Origin: a bacterium | GTDB lineage: Bacteria; Pseudomonadota; Gammaproteobacteria; Pseudomonadales; Moraxellaceae | Assembly: GCA_029945725.1 (NCBI GenBank) | Contig: JAQSDB010000011.1 | Location: forward strand, 248,001-312,000 | Direction: 5' to 3' | Length of the DNA: 64,000 bases | In this document: positions 1 to 8,752 of the stretch, piece by piece | Position numbering within the stretch: the first letter of the stretch is position 1 | How the letters are laid out: each line of letters opens with the position of its first letter | The notes under the pieces: model-generated | Told to the model about the DNA's origin: nothing | Database searches by the model: none | The model's input: the letters and a program-made list of their open reading frames with translations, nothing else | Position numbers and translations under genes: made by a program

Positions 1-183
1 TGCTATCCCGCGCAGGGTTAAGCCTGCATAGCCTTCAGCAACGAGAATGTCCCGTGCGGCCATCAGTATCTCTTCGGCACGCTGTAGCCCTCTGTCAGTC
101 GTCAAGGAGGGCTTGTCACCCAGAGAGCTCAGGATCGGTGACGTCATGGAATTTAACTCGGTGGTAAAAAGCCTGTTTGTCAT
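1..183 (-). CDS. TetR-family regulator, N-terminal part only (cut by window edge)
   Basis: The reverse strand from 183 to 1 is open and encodes about 61 residues, beginning MTNRLFTTELNSM and continuing with RGLQRAEEILMAARDILVAEGYAGLTLRGIA split over the last half. The AEEILMAA...EGYAGLTLRGIA pattern is the first helix and turn of a TetR-type DNA-binding domain. The start at 183 is preferred to the ATG at 147 because a GGGG stretch lies about 8 bases upstream of it. It is divergent from the thiolase gene and separated from it by a promoter holding two palindromes. It is therefore the likely repressor of the acyl-CoA catabolic cluster, with an acyl-CoA or similar thioester as a plausible ligand. 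The ligand-binding domain lies outside the window, so its specificity cannot be judged. Confidence 0.8.
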   Translation of the reverse strand, partial: MTNRLFTTELNSMTSPILSSLGDKPSLTTDRGLQRAEEILMAARDILVAEGYAGLTLRGIA

Positions 184-202
184 TGTGGCATGCCCCTGTG
201 CA

Positions 203-256
203 TTGACAAATAGGTCTATCGACCTATATTGTTCGACCACTAGGTCATCTGACCTG
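203..256 (+). promoter_or_regulatory. Sigma70-type promoter with two palindromic TetR operators
   Basis: TTGACA (203-208) and TATATT (225-230) are spaced by 16 bases and face the thiolase gene. TAGGTCTATCGACCTA (211-226) is a perfect palindrome with 6-base arms lying between the -35 and -10 boxes. AGGTCATCTGACCT (242-255) is a second copy of the same AGGTC-N4-GACCT operator, just past the likely start site. A repressor on both would block polymerase. The divergent TetR gene ending at 183 is the natural candidate. Confidence 0.7.
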
Positions 257-281
257 TTTTAACCGGCTGGGGGTGTCGATA

Positions 282-1463
282 ATGGGGCGCAAGGCATTTG
301 TGGCGGGAGTCGGCATGATTCCCTTTGTCAAACCGGGTCAGAACAAGCCCTACGATGAAATGGGCGCCGAAGCGGGCCACCTGGCCCTGGCCGATGCCGG
401 GATTTCTTACGCACAACTGCAACAGGCCTATGTGGGCTATGTCTATGGTGACTCCACCTGTGGCCAGAAGGCGCTCTACCATCTGGGCAAGACCGGCATT
501 CCGGTGGTGAACGTCAACAACAATTGCTCCACGGGCTCGACGGCCCTTTTCCTGGCCCGTCAGGCCATCGCCAGCGGCGCGGCGGACTGCGTCATCGCCC
601 TTGGTTTCGAGCAGATGAGTCCCGGAGCGCTGGGCTCAAGCTTCGCCGACCGCGCCAGCCCCTTTGAGGCTTTCGACAAAGTGACCAACGAACTGGTCGA
701 CATGCAGTTGCCGCTGGCCTTGCGCTACTTCGGTGGCGCCGGCCTGAGCCATATGCAGAAATACGGCACCAAAATGGAAACCTTTGCCAGGATTCGCGCA
801 AAGGCCAGCCGTCATGCCGCCAACAATCCCCTGGCCATGTTTCGCAAGGTTGTCAGTGTCGAAGACGTGATGAACGAGCAGTTGATATGGCCCGGCGTCA
901 TGACCCGTTCCATGGCCTGTCCTCCCACCTGTGGTGCAGCGGCGGCCATTCTGGTGTCGGAAGACTTCGCGAAAAAACACGGGCTGCGCACCGATGTCTT
1001 CATCAGTGCACAGGCCATGACTACTGACACGGCGAGCACGTTTGAAGCGCGCGACATGATCCAGCTCGTGGGCTTCGACATGGCGCAGGCGGCGGCGAAC
1101 CAGGTGTACGAGCAGGCTGGCATCGGCCCGCAGGACATCAACGTCTGCGAGTTGCACGACTGCTTTGCGCACAACGAACTGCTGTCTTACGAGGCACTCG
1201 GCTTTTGTGGCATTGGTGAAGCCGAAAAATTCGTGGAAACCGGCGCCAACACCTATGGCGGCCAGGTTGTCACAAATCCCTCAGGCGGCCTGCTCTCCAA
1301 GGGCCACCCGCTCGGCGCCACCGGCCTGGCCCAGTGCTATGAGCTGACGCATCAGTTGCGCGGCACCGCAGATGCCCGTCAGGTGGAAGGCGCCCGTACC
1401 GCACTGCAACACAATTTGGGCCTGGGCGGCGCCTGTGTTGTCACTCTCTACCAGAAAACCTGA
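282..1463 (+). CDS. Thiolase of the SCP-x / lipid-transfer family
   Basis: This is a thiolase-fold enzyme expected to cleave a 3-oxoacyl-CoA with CoA, the last step of a beta-oxidation round. The nucleophilic Cys is at about residue 82 in NNNCSTGS. A His lies in CELHDCF, a second His in SKGHPLGATG, and the second Cys in GLGGAC near the C terminus, so the full thiolase set is present. The length (about 393 aa) and the VAGVGM start match SCP-x type bacterial thiolases used on branched or steroid side-chain CoA esters. I take the ATG at 282, with GGGGGTG just upstream; a GTG at 273 in frame is possible. It is the first gene after the double operator, followed at 8 and 11 bases by two MaoC-fold subunits. 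The exact substrate is inferred from context only. Confidence 0.85.
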   Translation: MGRKAFVAGVGMIPFVKPGQNKPYDEMGAEAGHLALADAGISYAQLQQAYVGYVYGDSTCGQKALYHLGKTGIPVVNVNNNCSTGSTALFLARQAIASGAADCVIALGFEQMSPGALGSSFADRASPFEAFDKVTNELVDMQLPLALRYFGGAGLSHMQKYGTKMETFARIRAKASRHAANNPLAMFRKVVSVEDVMNEQLIWPGVMTRSMACPPTCGAAAAILVSEDFAKKHGLRTDVFISAQAMTTDTASTFEARDMIQLVGFDMAQAAANQVYEQAGIGPQDINVCELHDCFAHNELLSYEALGFCGIGEAEKFVETGANTYGGQVVTNPSGGLLSKGHPLGATGLAQCYELTHQLRGTADARQVEGARTALQHNLGLGGACVVTLYQKT

Positions 1464-1471
1464 GGCCGACC

Positions 1472-1915
1472 ATGATCGACAAATCCCATATCGGGAAGAC
1501 ATTTCCCAGTCACTCCGTTGCTGTTGAAGCGGGACGCCTGCGTTTTTTCGCCACAGCCATCGGTGAAACCAGCTCCGTTTATGTAGATGAGGTCGCCGCG
1601 CATGCGGCTGGCTATCGCTCTCTGCCCGTGCCTCCCACCTTTCTGTTTGGGCTGGAGATGGAAAGGCCGGATCCGCTGGGCTGGCTCGACGAAGTGGGGA
1701 TGAACCTCGCCCGGATACTGCACGGCGAGCAGGGCTTCGTTTACCACCACCCCGCCTGCGCGGGTGATGTGCTCACCTTCGAGACCTGCATCAGCGATAT
1801 CTACGACAAGAAGAACGGCGCCCTGGAGTTTGTGGTCAAGAACTCCCGCGTCACCAATCAGGACGGCGTACACGTGGCCGATCTGAAAACCGTACTCGTG
1901 CAACGCAACGGCTGA
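1472..1915 (+). CDS. MaoC-like N-terminal (FAS1-type) dehydratase subunit
   Basis: A 147-aa hot-dog fold protein with GKTFPSHSVAVEAGRLRFFA at its start and the VPPTFLFGLEM segment typical of the N-terminal MaoC (FAS1-like dehydratase) family. It lacks the D-x4-H hydratase motif. In related systems (HadAB-type and ChsH-type enzymes) such subunits pair with a catalytic MaoC subunit to bind long or bulky acyl chains. The next gene encodes just such a subunit 11 bases downstream, so a heterodimeric (R)-specific enoyl-CoA hydratase is inferred. It starts 8 bases after the thiolase stop, which indicates co-transcription. Confidence 0.8.
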   Translation: MIDKSHIGKTFPSHSVAVEAGRLRFFATAIGETSSVYVDEVAAHAAGYRSLPVPPTFLFGLEMERPDPLGWLDEVGMNLARILHGEQGFVYHHPACAGDVLTFETCISDIYDKKNGALEFVVKNSRVTNQDGVHVADLKTVLVQRNG

Positions 1916-1926
1916 GAATCTGAACC

Positions 1927-2340
1927 ATGACACTTTCCTATGACAACGTATCCGTAGGCCAGACTTTACCAGTGTTGAAGCTGCCCCCGATCAACCGCAC
2001 GACATTGGCTTTATTTGCAGGTGCCTCTGGCGATCATAATCCGATACATATCGACATCGATTTTGCCCGGAAGGCTGGCCTTCCCGATGTGTTTGCCCAC
2101 GGCATGCTGTCCATGGCCTGGCTGGGCCGCCTGCTTACCAACTGGGCACCTCAAACGCAGTTGCGAGAGATCAATGCCCGCTTTGCCGGCATTACCCATC
2201 TGGGGCATGTCATTACTTGCTCAGCCTGTGTGCTGGAAAAATTTGAGAAAGAGGGTGAGCAGCGCGTAAAGGTGGAAATCCAGACGGCCAATCAATATGG
2301 CGAAGTGAAAATCCTGGGTGACGCGGTGATTGCGCTCTGA
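1927..2340 (+). CDS. MaoC-family (R)-enoyl-CoA hydratase, catalytic subunit
   Basis: A 137-aa single hot-dog domain. The hydratase motif is visible as ASGDHNPIHID, giving the catalytic Asp and His of (R)-specific enoyl-CoA hydratases, followed by VFAHGMLSMAWLGRLL. Together with the preceding non-catalytic subunit it should hydrate a trans-2-enoyl-CoA. It is the third gene of the putative operon with the thiolase. The gap after it (2341-2508) has a GGGCAC-N6-GTGCCC hairpin at 2347-2364 without a T run, so transcription may continue into the SDR gene. Confidence 0.85.
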   Translation: MTLSYDNVSVGQTLPVLKLPPINRTTLALFAGASGDHNPIHIDIDFARKAGLPDVFAHGMLSMAWLGRLLTNWAPQTQLREINARFAGITHLGHVITCSACVLEKFEKEGEQRVKVEIQTANQYGEVKILGDAVIAL

Positions 2341-2346
2341 TCCTCC

Positions 2347-2364
2347 GGGGCACGGCAGCGTGCC
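2347..2364. other. Short intergenic hairpin after the MaoC pair
   Basis: GGGCAC and GTGCCC arms flank six bases. No U-tract follows, so it is not a typical intrinsic terminator. It may be an mRNA-stabilising or weakly attenuating stem between the hydratase and dehydrogenase genes. Confidence 0.4.
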
Positions 2365-2508
2365 CTGCCTGCTGTCAGTCGGGATTCCGTCCGACGCAGC
2401 CCTCCGGCAGGCCGGACTGAATCCTGATCTGCCGTGATGGACATTGAAGGGAATGAGGCCGATTGGCTCATTTCAAAAACATTTTTTTAGTTTAACGGGA
2501 TTTGCAAA

Positions 2509-3339
2509 ATGACAAAGAAACTTGAAGGGAAAGTCGCACTCATTACCGGCTCCGGCCGCGGCATTGGCCGTTGCATCGCGCTCAAGCTCGCCAGCGAGGG
2601 CGCACGCGTGGTGGTCAACGACCTCGACCAGGTGCCCGCCGACGAAGTCGTGGCCCTGATCCGTGCCCAGGGCGGCGAAGCCGTGGCTTGTGTCGGCAGC
2701 GTCACGGCCCCGGATTTTGCCGATCGCTTCGTGAAAACCGGAGTGGACCATTTCAAGGGCCTGGACATCATCGTCAACAACGCCGGCTACACCTGGGACA
2801 ATGTCATCCAGAAGATGACCGACGAGCAGTGGTACGCCATGATGGATGTGCATCTCACCGCGCCTTTCCGCATCCTGCGCGCTGCACAGCCGGTGATCCG
2901 GGCATTGAGCAAGGTAGAAAAGGAGGAGGGTCGCGAAGTTTTCCGCAAGGTGGTCAACATCTCCTCGGTCGCCGGCCTCGGCGGCAATCCCGGCCAGTCG
3001 AACTATGCAACGGCCAAGGCGGGCATCCTGGGTCTGACCATGACGCTGGCCAAGGAATGGGGCCGCCTGAAGGTCAACGTGAACTGCGTGGCCTTCGGCT
3101 TTATCAAGACTCGCCTGACGGAAGCCACGGCCGACGGCAATGCCAGCGTCAAGATCGAGGGTCGCGACATCAAGGTCGGCGTCAATCCCGACCTGATGAA
3201 GATGCTGGAAGCCAACATTCCCCTGGGTCGCGCGGGCACGCCGGAAGAAGCGGCGGATGCGGTGTATCTGCTGTGCGCACCGGAGTCGAACTACATCAGT
3301 GGCCAGACCGTGGTGTGCGGCGGCGGTATTTCGATCTGA
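2509..3339 (+). CDS. SDR oxidoreductase, FabG / 3-hydroxyacyl-CoA dehydrogenase-like
   Basis: A 276-aa classical short-chain dehydrogenase. The nucleotide-binding motif TGSGRGIG lies at about residues 14-21, NNAG follows at about 90, the catalytic Ser is in NISSVAG, and Tyr-x3-Lys is in SNYATAKAG. VVVNDLDQ after the second strand has an Asp where NAD(H)-preferring enzymes have one. In this context it would oxidise the (R)-3-hydroxyacyl-CoA made by the MaoC pair to the 3-oxoacyl-CoA used by the thiolase, completing an (R)-specific beta-oxidation round. Roughly 20 extra residues around LSKVEKEEGREVF lie before the catalytic Ser. Other alcohol substrates, including steroids, are possible. Confidence 0.85.
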   Translation: MTKKLEGKVALITGSGRGIGRCIALKLASEGARVVVNDLDQVPADEVVALIRAQGGEAVACVGSVTAPDFADRFVKTGVDHFKGLDIIVNNAGYTWDNVIQKMTDEQWYAMMDVHLTAPFRILRAAQPVIRALSKVEKEEGREVFRKVVNISSVAGLGGNPGQSNYATAKAGILGLTMTLAKEWGRLKVNVNCVAFGFIKTRLTEATADGNASVKIEGRDIKVGVNPDLMKMLEANIPLGRAGTPEEAADAVYLLCAPESNYISGQTVVCGGGISI

Positions 3340-3458
3340 CATTGGTGCGAAAGACATGTAATAAGGCTGCCCGCGCAACAATTTCGTCTGATGTCACCTT
3401 GCCTGCCATGGACATGGCCACTGCTGTGTGTGACCTGTTTGGATTCTGAGAGCAGACA

Positions 3459-4625
3459 ATGCCAGATGTTTCCAGCGTAAATGCTCCCTGGTGGGAAAAG
3501 CTGCCAGAGGATTATTACCGCTCTTCGCAATTCACCGAGCTGGATACCAAACATCCTGCAAAGGTATACAGCTCGGCAGCGATGGACTATTTGTTGCGTA
3601 CGGGTCTGGCCTCTCTGGTGACAGTCGCGATGGCACCACAACTGTTGTCGTCCACCAGCATGCGCAGAGAGTTGTCCCTGCTGCAGTTTTATGCGGATAT
3701 GGCAGACCGCGCAGATCCTGCAGAAGTGTTTGCGCAGCCACCGCGGCATGTGAGCATAGACCAAGCCCGCTCACCGTGGCTGTCGTATCGTCCCAAGGGC
3801 ATACCTTCCTGTCTTATCCGCTTTACCAGCCCGTATATCGCATTGAATCCGGCGCTGCGGACATCGTATAGCCAATATCAGGAGGGTCGCGCGGTGGTCG
3901 CCCAGCACTGGACTCACCCCGGCGATCCGAGGCCAACGCTGATTTTTACACACGGCTATATGATCGATTCCTATGGGCTTAACAGCGCCATGTTTTCCTT
4001 GCGCTGGTTTTACGAAAAAGGCTACGACATTCTGTTGTACACCCTGCCATTTCACGGCTATCGCAAGGGGCTTCTGCATCCGTTCAGTGGTTTCGGTTTC
4101 TTTGCCAACGGCTTTGCGCATCTCAATGAGGCCATGCTGCAATCGGTTTTTGATCTGCGCATCCTGATGAATTACCTCGAAGATACCGGAGTCAAGAAAA
4201 TGGGAATTTCAGGGCTTAGCCTGGGGGGATACATCAGTGCCCTGACAGCCTGCGCGGACTCACGACCAGCTTTTGTAATTCCCAATGCGCCCGCAGTCTT
4301 GTTGGCCGACATGGTAAGAGAATGGGCACCCATGAACCGGATTTTTGGTAATGTCATGCCCCGCAATGGCGTCAGCATTCAAGATCAGCGGCACTATATG
4401 GCAGTACATACGGCGCTTACCTATAAACCCATGGTTGACTCCCGTCGCCTGCTGGTCATTGGCGGTTCGGGCGACAGATTTACTCCTCCGCGCTACGTTA
4501 AACTTTTGCATGAACACTGGGCTGGCAGCCAGATGCACTGGTTTCCGGGGAATCACATCATGCATTTGCAACAAGGTGATTATCTGCGTTTTATGAAGAA
4601 ATTCATGGATGAATGCTGCACCTGA
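3459..4625 (+). CDS. Alpha/beta hydrolase, ABHD18-like
   Basis: A 388-aa protein with an alpha/beta-hydrolase core in its C-terminal two thirds. LIFTHGYM suggests the oxyanion strand, GISGLSLGGY carries the nucleophile Ser in a G-x-S-x-G elbow, an acidic candidate is in GGSGDRFTPP, and the catalytic His is in GNHIMH. The N-terminal 120 residues are extra and may form a membrane-facing region (LASLVTVAMAPQLL). The overall pattern resembles the ABHD18 (DUF2048) family, which has no settled reaction. Being just upstream of the acyl-CoA ligase, it may release a free acid from an ester or lactone. Substrate unknown. Confidence 0.7.
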   Translation: MPDVSSVNAPWWEKLPEDYYRSSQFTELDTKHPAKVYSSAAMDYLLRTGLASLVTVAMAPQLLSSTSMRRELSLLQFYADMADRADPAEVFAQPPRHVSIDQARSPWLSYRPKGIPSCLIRFTSPYIALNPALRTSYSQYQEGRAVVAQHWTHPGDPRPTLIFTHGYMIDSYGLNSAMFSLRWFYEKGYDILLYTLPFHGYRKGLLHPFSGFGFFANGFAHLNEAMLQSVFDLRILMNYLEDTGVKKMGISGLSLGGYISALTACADSRPAFVIPNAPAVLLADMVREWAPMNRIFGNVMPRNGVSIQDQRHYMAVHTALTYKPMVDSRRLLVIGGSGDRFTPPRYVKLLHEHWAGSQMHWFPGNHIMHLQQGDYLRFMKKFMDECCT

Positions 4626-4653
4626 AAACAATAACTTTAACAAGGTATATGCG

Positions 4654-6213
4654 ATGAACTTGACTCAAGGATTGAAGCGCTCCCTGCAACAAACTCCCGA
4701 TAAAGTGGCTGTCCGGTATCAGGGCAGGCAGTCGACATTTTCTGAGTTCGGTGATCGTGTAGCCCGACTCGCCGGAGCACTTAAAGCTCTAGGCATGCGT
4801 GATGGCGATCTGGTCGCCATGTTGTCGCTCAACTCCAGTCGCTATCTGGAGTACTACATGGCCGTGCCTTGGGCCGGTGGTGTATTGAATCCCTGCAATA
4901 TTCGCTGGAGTGTTGCTGAAATCGTTTATTCACTGGATGACTCAAAATCCACCATCCTGATTGTGGATGATGCGTTTACGTCCATGGCGGACGATATCCG
5001 ACGCCTGGCGAAGACTGTCAGTGTCGTTATTTACGCAGGCTACCGGGAAACCCCATCGGGCATGGTGTCCTATGAGGACATTCTGAAGGCTGCCGAGCCT
5101 GTGCCGGATGCCTGCCTGCAGGGTAGTAACGTAGCAGGTATTTTCTATACCGGAGGCACAACAGGCTTTCCCAAGGGCGTCATGCTGACGCACCAGAACC
5201 TGTGGAGTTCAGCCATCAGCATTTTGGCTGAGGGGCTGTTTCCCCAGGACAGCGTCTGCCTTCATGCGGCTCCCATGTTCCATCTGGCCGATCTCAGCAC
5301 GATCCTTGCGCAATTCATTCGCGGTGGTACACATGTGGTCGTTCCCGGCTTTACGCCCGAGGCAGTAGTGCAGAGCATTTCACAGGATCGGGTGACCGAC
5401 ACGCTGCTGGTGCCCATCATGATTCAGCGTCTGACGGATCATCTTGCTGCCAATCCGGGTGTAGACAGCAGCAGTCTTTGCCGCATTCTGTATGGCGCCT
5501 CCCCGATACCCGAGGCAGTACTGGATCGGGCCATGGAGACGTTGCCCGGGATTCAGTTTTTGCAAGCCTATGGCATGACGGAGCTGTCTCCACTGGCGAC
5601 CATCAATCCCCCCTCAAGCTATACAGAGGAAGGGCGTCGACAGGGAAAATGGCGATCTGCAGGACGCGCCGGACTGTGCACGGAGATCAGGATCGTTGAT
5701 GCCGATGGTAAAGAGGTATCTCGCGGTACTGTGGGTGAGGTTGTCGTGCGCGGCCCTAATGTGATGCATGGTTATCTGAATAATCCGGAGCAGACTGCTG
5801 CCGCCATCAAAGACGGCTGGATGCACACAGGCGATGGCGGTTATATGGACGACGAGGGCTACATCTTCATCGTGGATCGCATCAAGGACATGATCATCAG
5901 CGGTGGCGAAAATGTCTATTCCGCAGAAGTTGAAAATGCCATCACACAGCATGAGGCTGTTGCCATGTGTGCGGCCATCGGCATTCCCAGTGTGCAGTGG
6001 GGAGAGTCAGTACACGCCATAGTTGTGTTAAAGCCAGGTACTGAAGTGACGGCAGACGCCCTAATCAGCCATTGCAGGAAATTGATCGCTGGCTACAAAT
6101 GCCCAAGAAGCGTCGAATTTCGCGCAGATCTACCTGTTTCCGCAGCAGGAAAAATACTCAAGAGCGAATTACGCAAGCCCTTTTGGGAGGGTCGCCAGAA
6201 ACAGGTGAACTAA
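4654..6213 (+). CDS. Acyl-CoA synthetase (AMP-forming, fatty-acid/steroid acid CoA ligase type)
   Basis: An ANL-superfamily ligase of about 519 aa that should activate a carboxylic acid to its CoA thioester with ATP. The phosphate loop is YTGGTTGFPKG, the adenine motif YGMTELSP, and the hinge region DRIKDMIISGGENVYSAEVE. The catalytic Lys near the C terminus is in PVSAAGKILK. I start at ATG 4654, with AAGG about 9 bases upstream, rather than at 4609, which would overlap the hydrolase gene. It provides the entry reaction for the thiolase/hydratase/dehydrogenase set upstream. Chain specificity is not evident. Confidence 0.88.
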   Translation: MNLTQGLKRSLQQTPDKVAVRYQGRQSTFSEFGDRVARLAGALKALGMRDGDLVAMLSLNSSRYLEYYMAVPWAGGVLNPCNIRWSVAEIVYSLDDSKSTILIVDDAFTSMADDIRRLAKTVSVVIYAGYRETPSGMVSYEDILKAAEPVPDACLQGSNVAGIFYTGGTTGFPKGVMLTHQNLWSSAISILAEGLFPQDSVCLHAAPMFHLADLSTILAQFIRGGTHVVVPGFTPEAVVQSISQDRVTDTLLVPIMIQRLTDHLAANPGVDSSSLCRILYGASPIPEAVLDRAMETLPGIQFLQAYGMTELSPLATINPPSSYTEEGRRQGKWRSAGRAGLCTEIRIVDADGKEVSRGTVGEVVVRGPNVMHGYLNNPEQTAAAIKDGWMHTGDGGYMDDEGYIFIVDRIKDMIISGGENVYSAEVENAITQHEAVAMCAAIGIPSVQWGESVHAIVVLKPGTEVTADALISHCRKLIAGYKCPRSVEFRADLPVSAAGKILKSELRKPFWEGRQKQVN

Positions 6214-6407
6214 GGTATCAATAGGTCAGGTGTGGATGCTCAGATCAGCCGTGGCGAATTTTGTCCTGGCTGGTCACTTCGTGCTTTAGTGATATAAAAT
6301 CGTACACATATGCTCGCAGAATTGTAATTTTTACCAGTGTGGCTTTTCCATTTTTTTCGCTAGCACTTTTTTCGGTGCTTTCTTTTCGTGTTGCCTAGGA
6401 GTCTTTC

Positions 6408-7592
6408 ATGTCCGGTCCGTTGTCCACGCTCAAGGTTCTCGATTTTTCCGCGCTGCTGCCTGGCCCCTTTGGCACCATGCTGCTTGCCGACATGGGCGCC
6501 GACGTGTTGCGCGTGGAATCACCGAACCGTCCCGACATGGTGCGCATGGTGCCGCCGTTTGATGCCGGCCAGTCTTCTGCCCATGCCTTTTTGAACCGCA
6601 GCAAGCGCGGCATCGGCATTGACCTGAAAAAGCCCGAAGGCGTGGCGCTGGTGAAACAGCTGGTGAAGGAATACGACATCGTCGTTGATCAATTCCGCCC
6701 CGGCGTCATGGATCGCCTCGGTGTCGGTTATGAAGCACTGAAAGCGGCCAACCCGAAACTGATTTACTGCGCCATCACCGGTTACGGCCAGACCGGCCCG
6801 TACAAGGACCGCGCCGGCCACGACATGAACTATCTCGCCATTGCCGGCGTGCTCGGCTACAACGGCCGCAAGTCCACCGGCCCTGCGCCGGTGTCCGTGC
6901 AGATTGCCGATGTCGCCGGTGGTTCCTGCCATGCCGTGATGGGCATACTCGCGGCGGTGATTCATCGCACGCAAACGGGGGAAGGGCAGTTCATCGACAT
7001 TTCCATGACCGATGCCGCCTTCACCCTGCACGCACTCACCGCGCCGCCGGCACTGGTGGCCGACATCCAGCCCGGTCTGGAAAACACCGTGCTCAACGGC
7101 GGTTCTTTTTATGACTGCTACGAAACTGCCGACGGCCGTTATTTCTCTGTGGGCGGGCTGGAGCCGCAATTCTTCATGCAGTTCTGCGCTGCCCTCGGTC
7201 GCCCGGATCTCGGCCCGCAGGGCATGGCCATGGGCAACCCTGAGACAGTGGCCAGCCTGAAAGCAGAAATCCGCAGCGAAATGAAAAAGAAAAGCTACGC
7301 CGAGTGGGAACAGGTTTTCATCGCGATTGATTCCTGCACCGAGCCCGTGCTGACGTTCGCCGAAGCCTGCGCGCATCCGCAGATCAAGGCGCGCGATCTC
7401 ATCGTCGGGGTGCCGCGCCCGGACGGCACCCTGCAGCCGCAGCTCGGCACCGCCATCAAGTTTTCCCGAACCCCGGCCACCTTCCGCCACATCGGCACCG
7501 ATCTCGGCTCGCACACCGATGAAATCCTGCAGGAACACGGCCTCACGGCCGAGCAGATTGCAGCATTGCGCAAGACCGGCGCCGTCGCCTGA
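6408..7592 (+). CDS. CaiB/BaiF family CoA transferase, alpha-methylacyl-CoA racemase-like
   Basis: A 394-aa family III CoA-transferase fold protein. The N terminus LKVLDFSALLPGPFGTMLLADMGADV is typical. The AMACR catalytic pair is visible as His in RAGHDMNYLAI and Asp in VQIADVAGG, which points to racemisation of 2-methylacyl-CoA rather than CoA transfer. Epimerising the methyl-branched alpha carbon is needed to oxidise sterol or isoprenoid side chains, which fits the cluster upstream. It is preceded by 194 bases with a TATAAA box at 6293 and has a strong hairpin terminator after it, so it may be its own transcription unit. Base composition is richer in GC than that of the ligase gene before it. 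Confidence 0.87.
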   Translation: MSGPLSTLKVLDFSALLPGPFGTMLLADMGADVLRVESPNRPDMVRMVPPFDAGQSSAHAFLNRSKRGIGIDLKKPEGVALVKQLVKEYDIVVDQFRPGVMDRLGVGYEALKAANPKLIYCAITGYGQTGPYKDRAGHDMNYLAIAGVLGYNGRKSTGPAPVSVQIADVAGGSCHAVMGILAAVIHRTQTGEGQFIDISMTDAAFTLHALTAPPALVADIQPGLENTVLNGGSFYDCYETADGRYFSVGGLEPQFFMQFCAALGRPDLGPQGMAMGNPETVASLKAEIRSEMKKKSYAEWEQVFIAIDSCTEPVLTFAEACAHPQIKARDLIVGVPRPDGTLQPQLGTAIKFSRTPATFRHIGTDLGSHTDEILQEHGLTAEQIAALRKTGAVA

Positions 7593-7646
7593 GTCCTGCC
7601 TCCGGCAAAGTGTTTGTCGTGACCGTTTTGCCATCACATGTCATGG

Positions 7647-7680
7647 CATGAAAAAGCCCGCAGTAGCGGGCTTTTTCATG
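7647..7680. terminator. Bidirectional intrinsic terminator
   Basis: Perfect 15-base arms with a 4-base loop. The core is AAAAAGCCCGC / GCGGGCTTTTT, with A and T runs on both sides so it can act on both strands. It closes the racemase gene. Confidence 0.9.
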
Positions 7681-7815
7681 CCGGCCACCGTGTACGGCCC
7701 CTCATCGACAAGGTGTCGCTGCTTCGTTAGATTCGAGCGCGCGCTGTCAGTGTTTCCCGGCCTCCTGACCAGCTGCCGCCGATCCGCCAGCGGTTTGAAA
7801 AGACAGGGAGGCGCC

Positions 7816-8031
7816 ATGTGGTCGATTATTTTTCCGGGCTTGAGCCTGGTTTTTTCCTTGATGCTTTACGACGCATGGAAGACGGGGCGGGTAAAGGCAA
7901 AAGGCTGGGGCTTTGCCATCCGCTACTATGACCGCAATGACCAGCCGATCATGTTCTGGATCACCACGGTCATCTACGCGGTGATCGTGATCTGGTCCCT
8001 GAGCGCTGCCGTGATGCTGGCGGGGCGCTAG
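7816..8031 (+). CDS. Small two-helix membrane protein, unknown function
   Basis: A 71-aa protein starting MWSIIFPGLSLVFSLMLYDAW with a clear GGGAGG ribosome site 8 bases upstream. Two hydrophobic segments are seen (about residues 3-20 and 46-68), separated by a basic, polar stretch (KTGRVKAKGWGFAIRYYDRND). The likely topology is a small inner-membrane hairpin. It is not recognised as a named family. A longer in-frame reading upstream is not supported by any ribosome site. Confidence 0.6.
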   Translation: MWSIIFPGLSLVFSLMLYDAWKTGRVKAKGWGFAIRYYDRNDQPIMFWITTVIYAVIVIWSLSAAVMLAGR

Positions 8032-8098
8032 GGTCGTTGCCGGAATTTTTTCAGTAATTACGGGATTACTTTTCTCTCCCGGCCACCGTAGTGAATAA

Positions 8099-8638
8099 AT
8101 GACCTTATCCATCGTTGCCCTGTCGGGGAGCTTGAGAAAAAAATCAACTCATACACGGCTTTTGCAGGAGGTCGGGTACCTTGCCGGGCCGGATGTTTCC
8201 TTTGTCTTGTTCGACGGGCTTGAAGACTTGCCCGCGTTCAATCCCGACAGGAACAGCAGTACGAGTCCACAGGCCGAAAAATGGATTGCGCTGGTACGCC
8301 ATGCCGATGTCCTGATGGTTTCCAGCCCGGAATATGCCCACGGCATTCCCGGGGCCCTGAAAAATGCCCTGGACTGGCTGGTGGGTGAAGATGCTTTTAT
8401 CGAGAAGCCGTTTTGCCTGTACCGGGCCTGTCCCAGACCGGTGTTCGCCCCAGCGGCCCTGATGGAGGTATTGCGCACCATGTCCGGACGCCATGTTGCC
8501 GGTGCCGATGTCACGATCAACCTGCGCAGGGATTACGACATTGCCGGCGATGTCCTGGCAACAGAGGAAAGCCGGGCGCTCATACAGGATTCAATTGCAC
8601 AGCTGATAAATGACATCAAGGCGCGGGAGCGCACCTGA
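8099..8638 (+). CDS. NADPH-dependent FMN reductase (flavodoxin-like quinone reductase family)
   Basis: A 179-aa flavodoxin-fold protein. LSGSLRKKSTHTRLL is the FMN phosphate-binding loop, and SPEYAHGIPGALKNALDWL is the family signature that contacts the isoalloxazine ring. Such proteins use NAD(P)H to reduce FMN, quinones, azo dyes or chromate. It is transcribed alone. A second member of the same family lies at 17172-17750. The physiological electron acceptor cannot be deduced. Confidence 0.85.
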   Translation: MTLSIVALSGSLRKKSTHTRLLQEVGYLAGPDVSFVLFDGLEDLPAFNPDRNSSTSPQAEKWIALVRHADVLMVSSPEYAHGIPGALKNALDWLVGEDAFIEKPFCLYRACPRPVFAPAALMEVLRTMSGRHVAGADVTINLRRDYDIAGDVLATEESRALIQDSIAQLINDIKARERT

Positions 8639-8752
8639 CAATCCCGCAAGCAGCTGCACTTGAAGTGAAACATTATGCGTTGAGGCAGGCCTTGTGTTGT
8701 GGCTGACTGGCCGAGGTGAATGCCGTGTTTTTTCCCTGTGCCGGAGTAGTGA

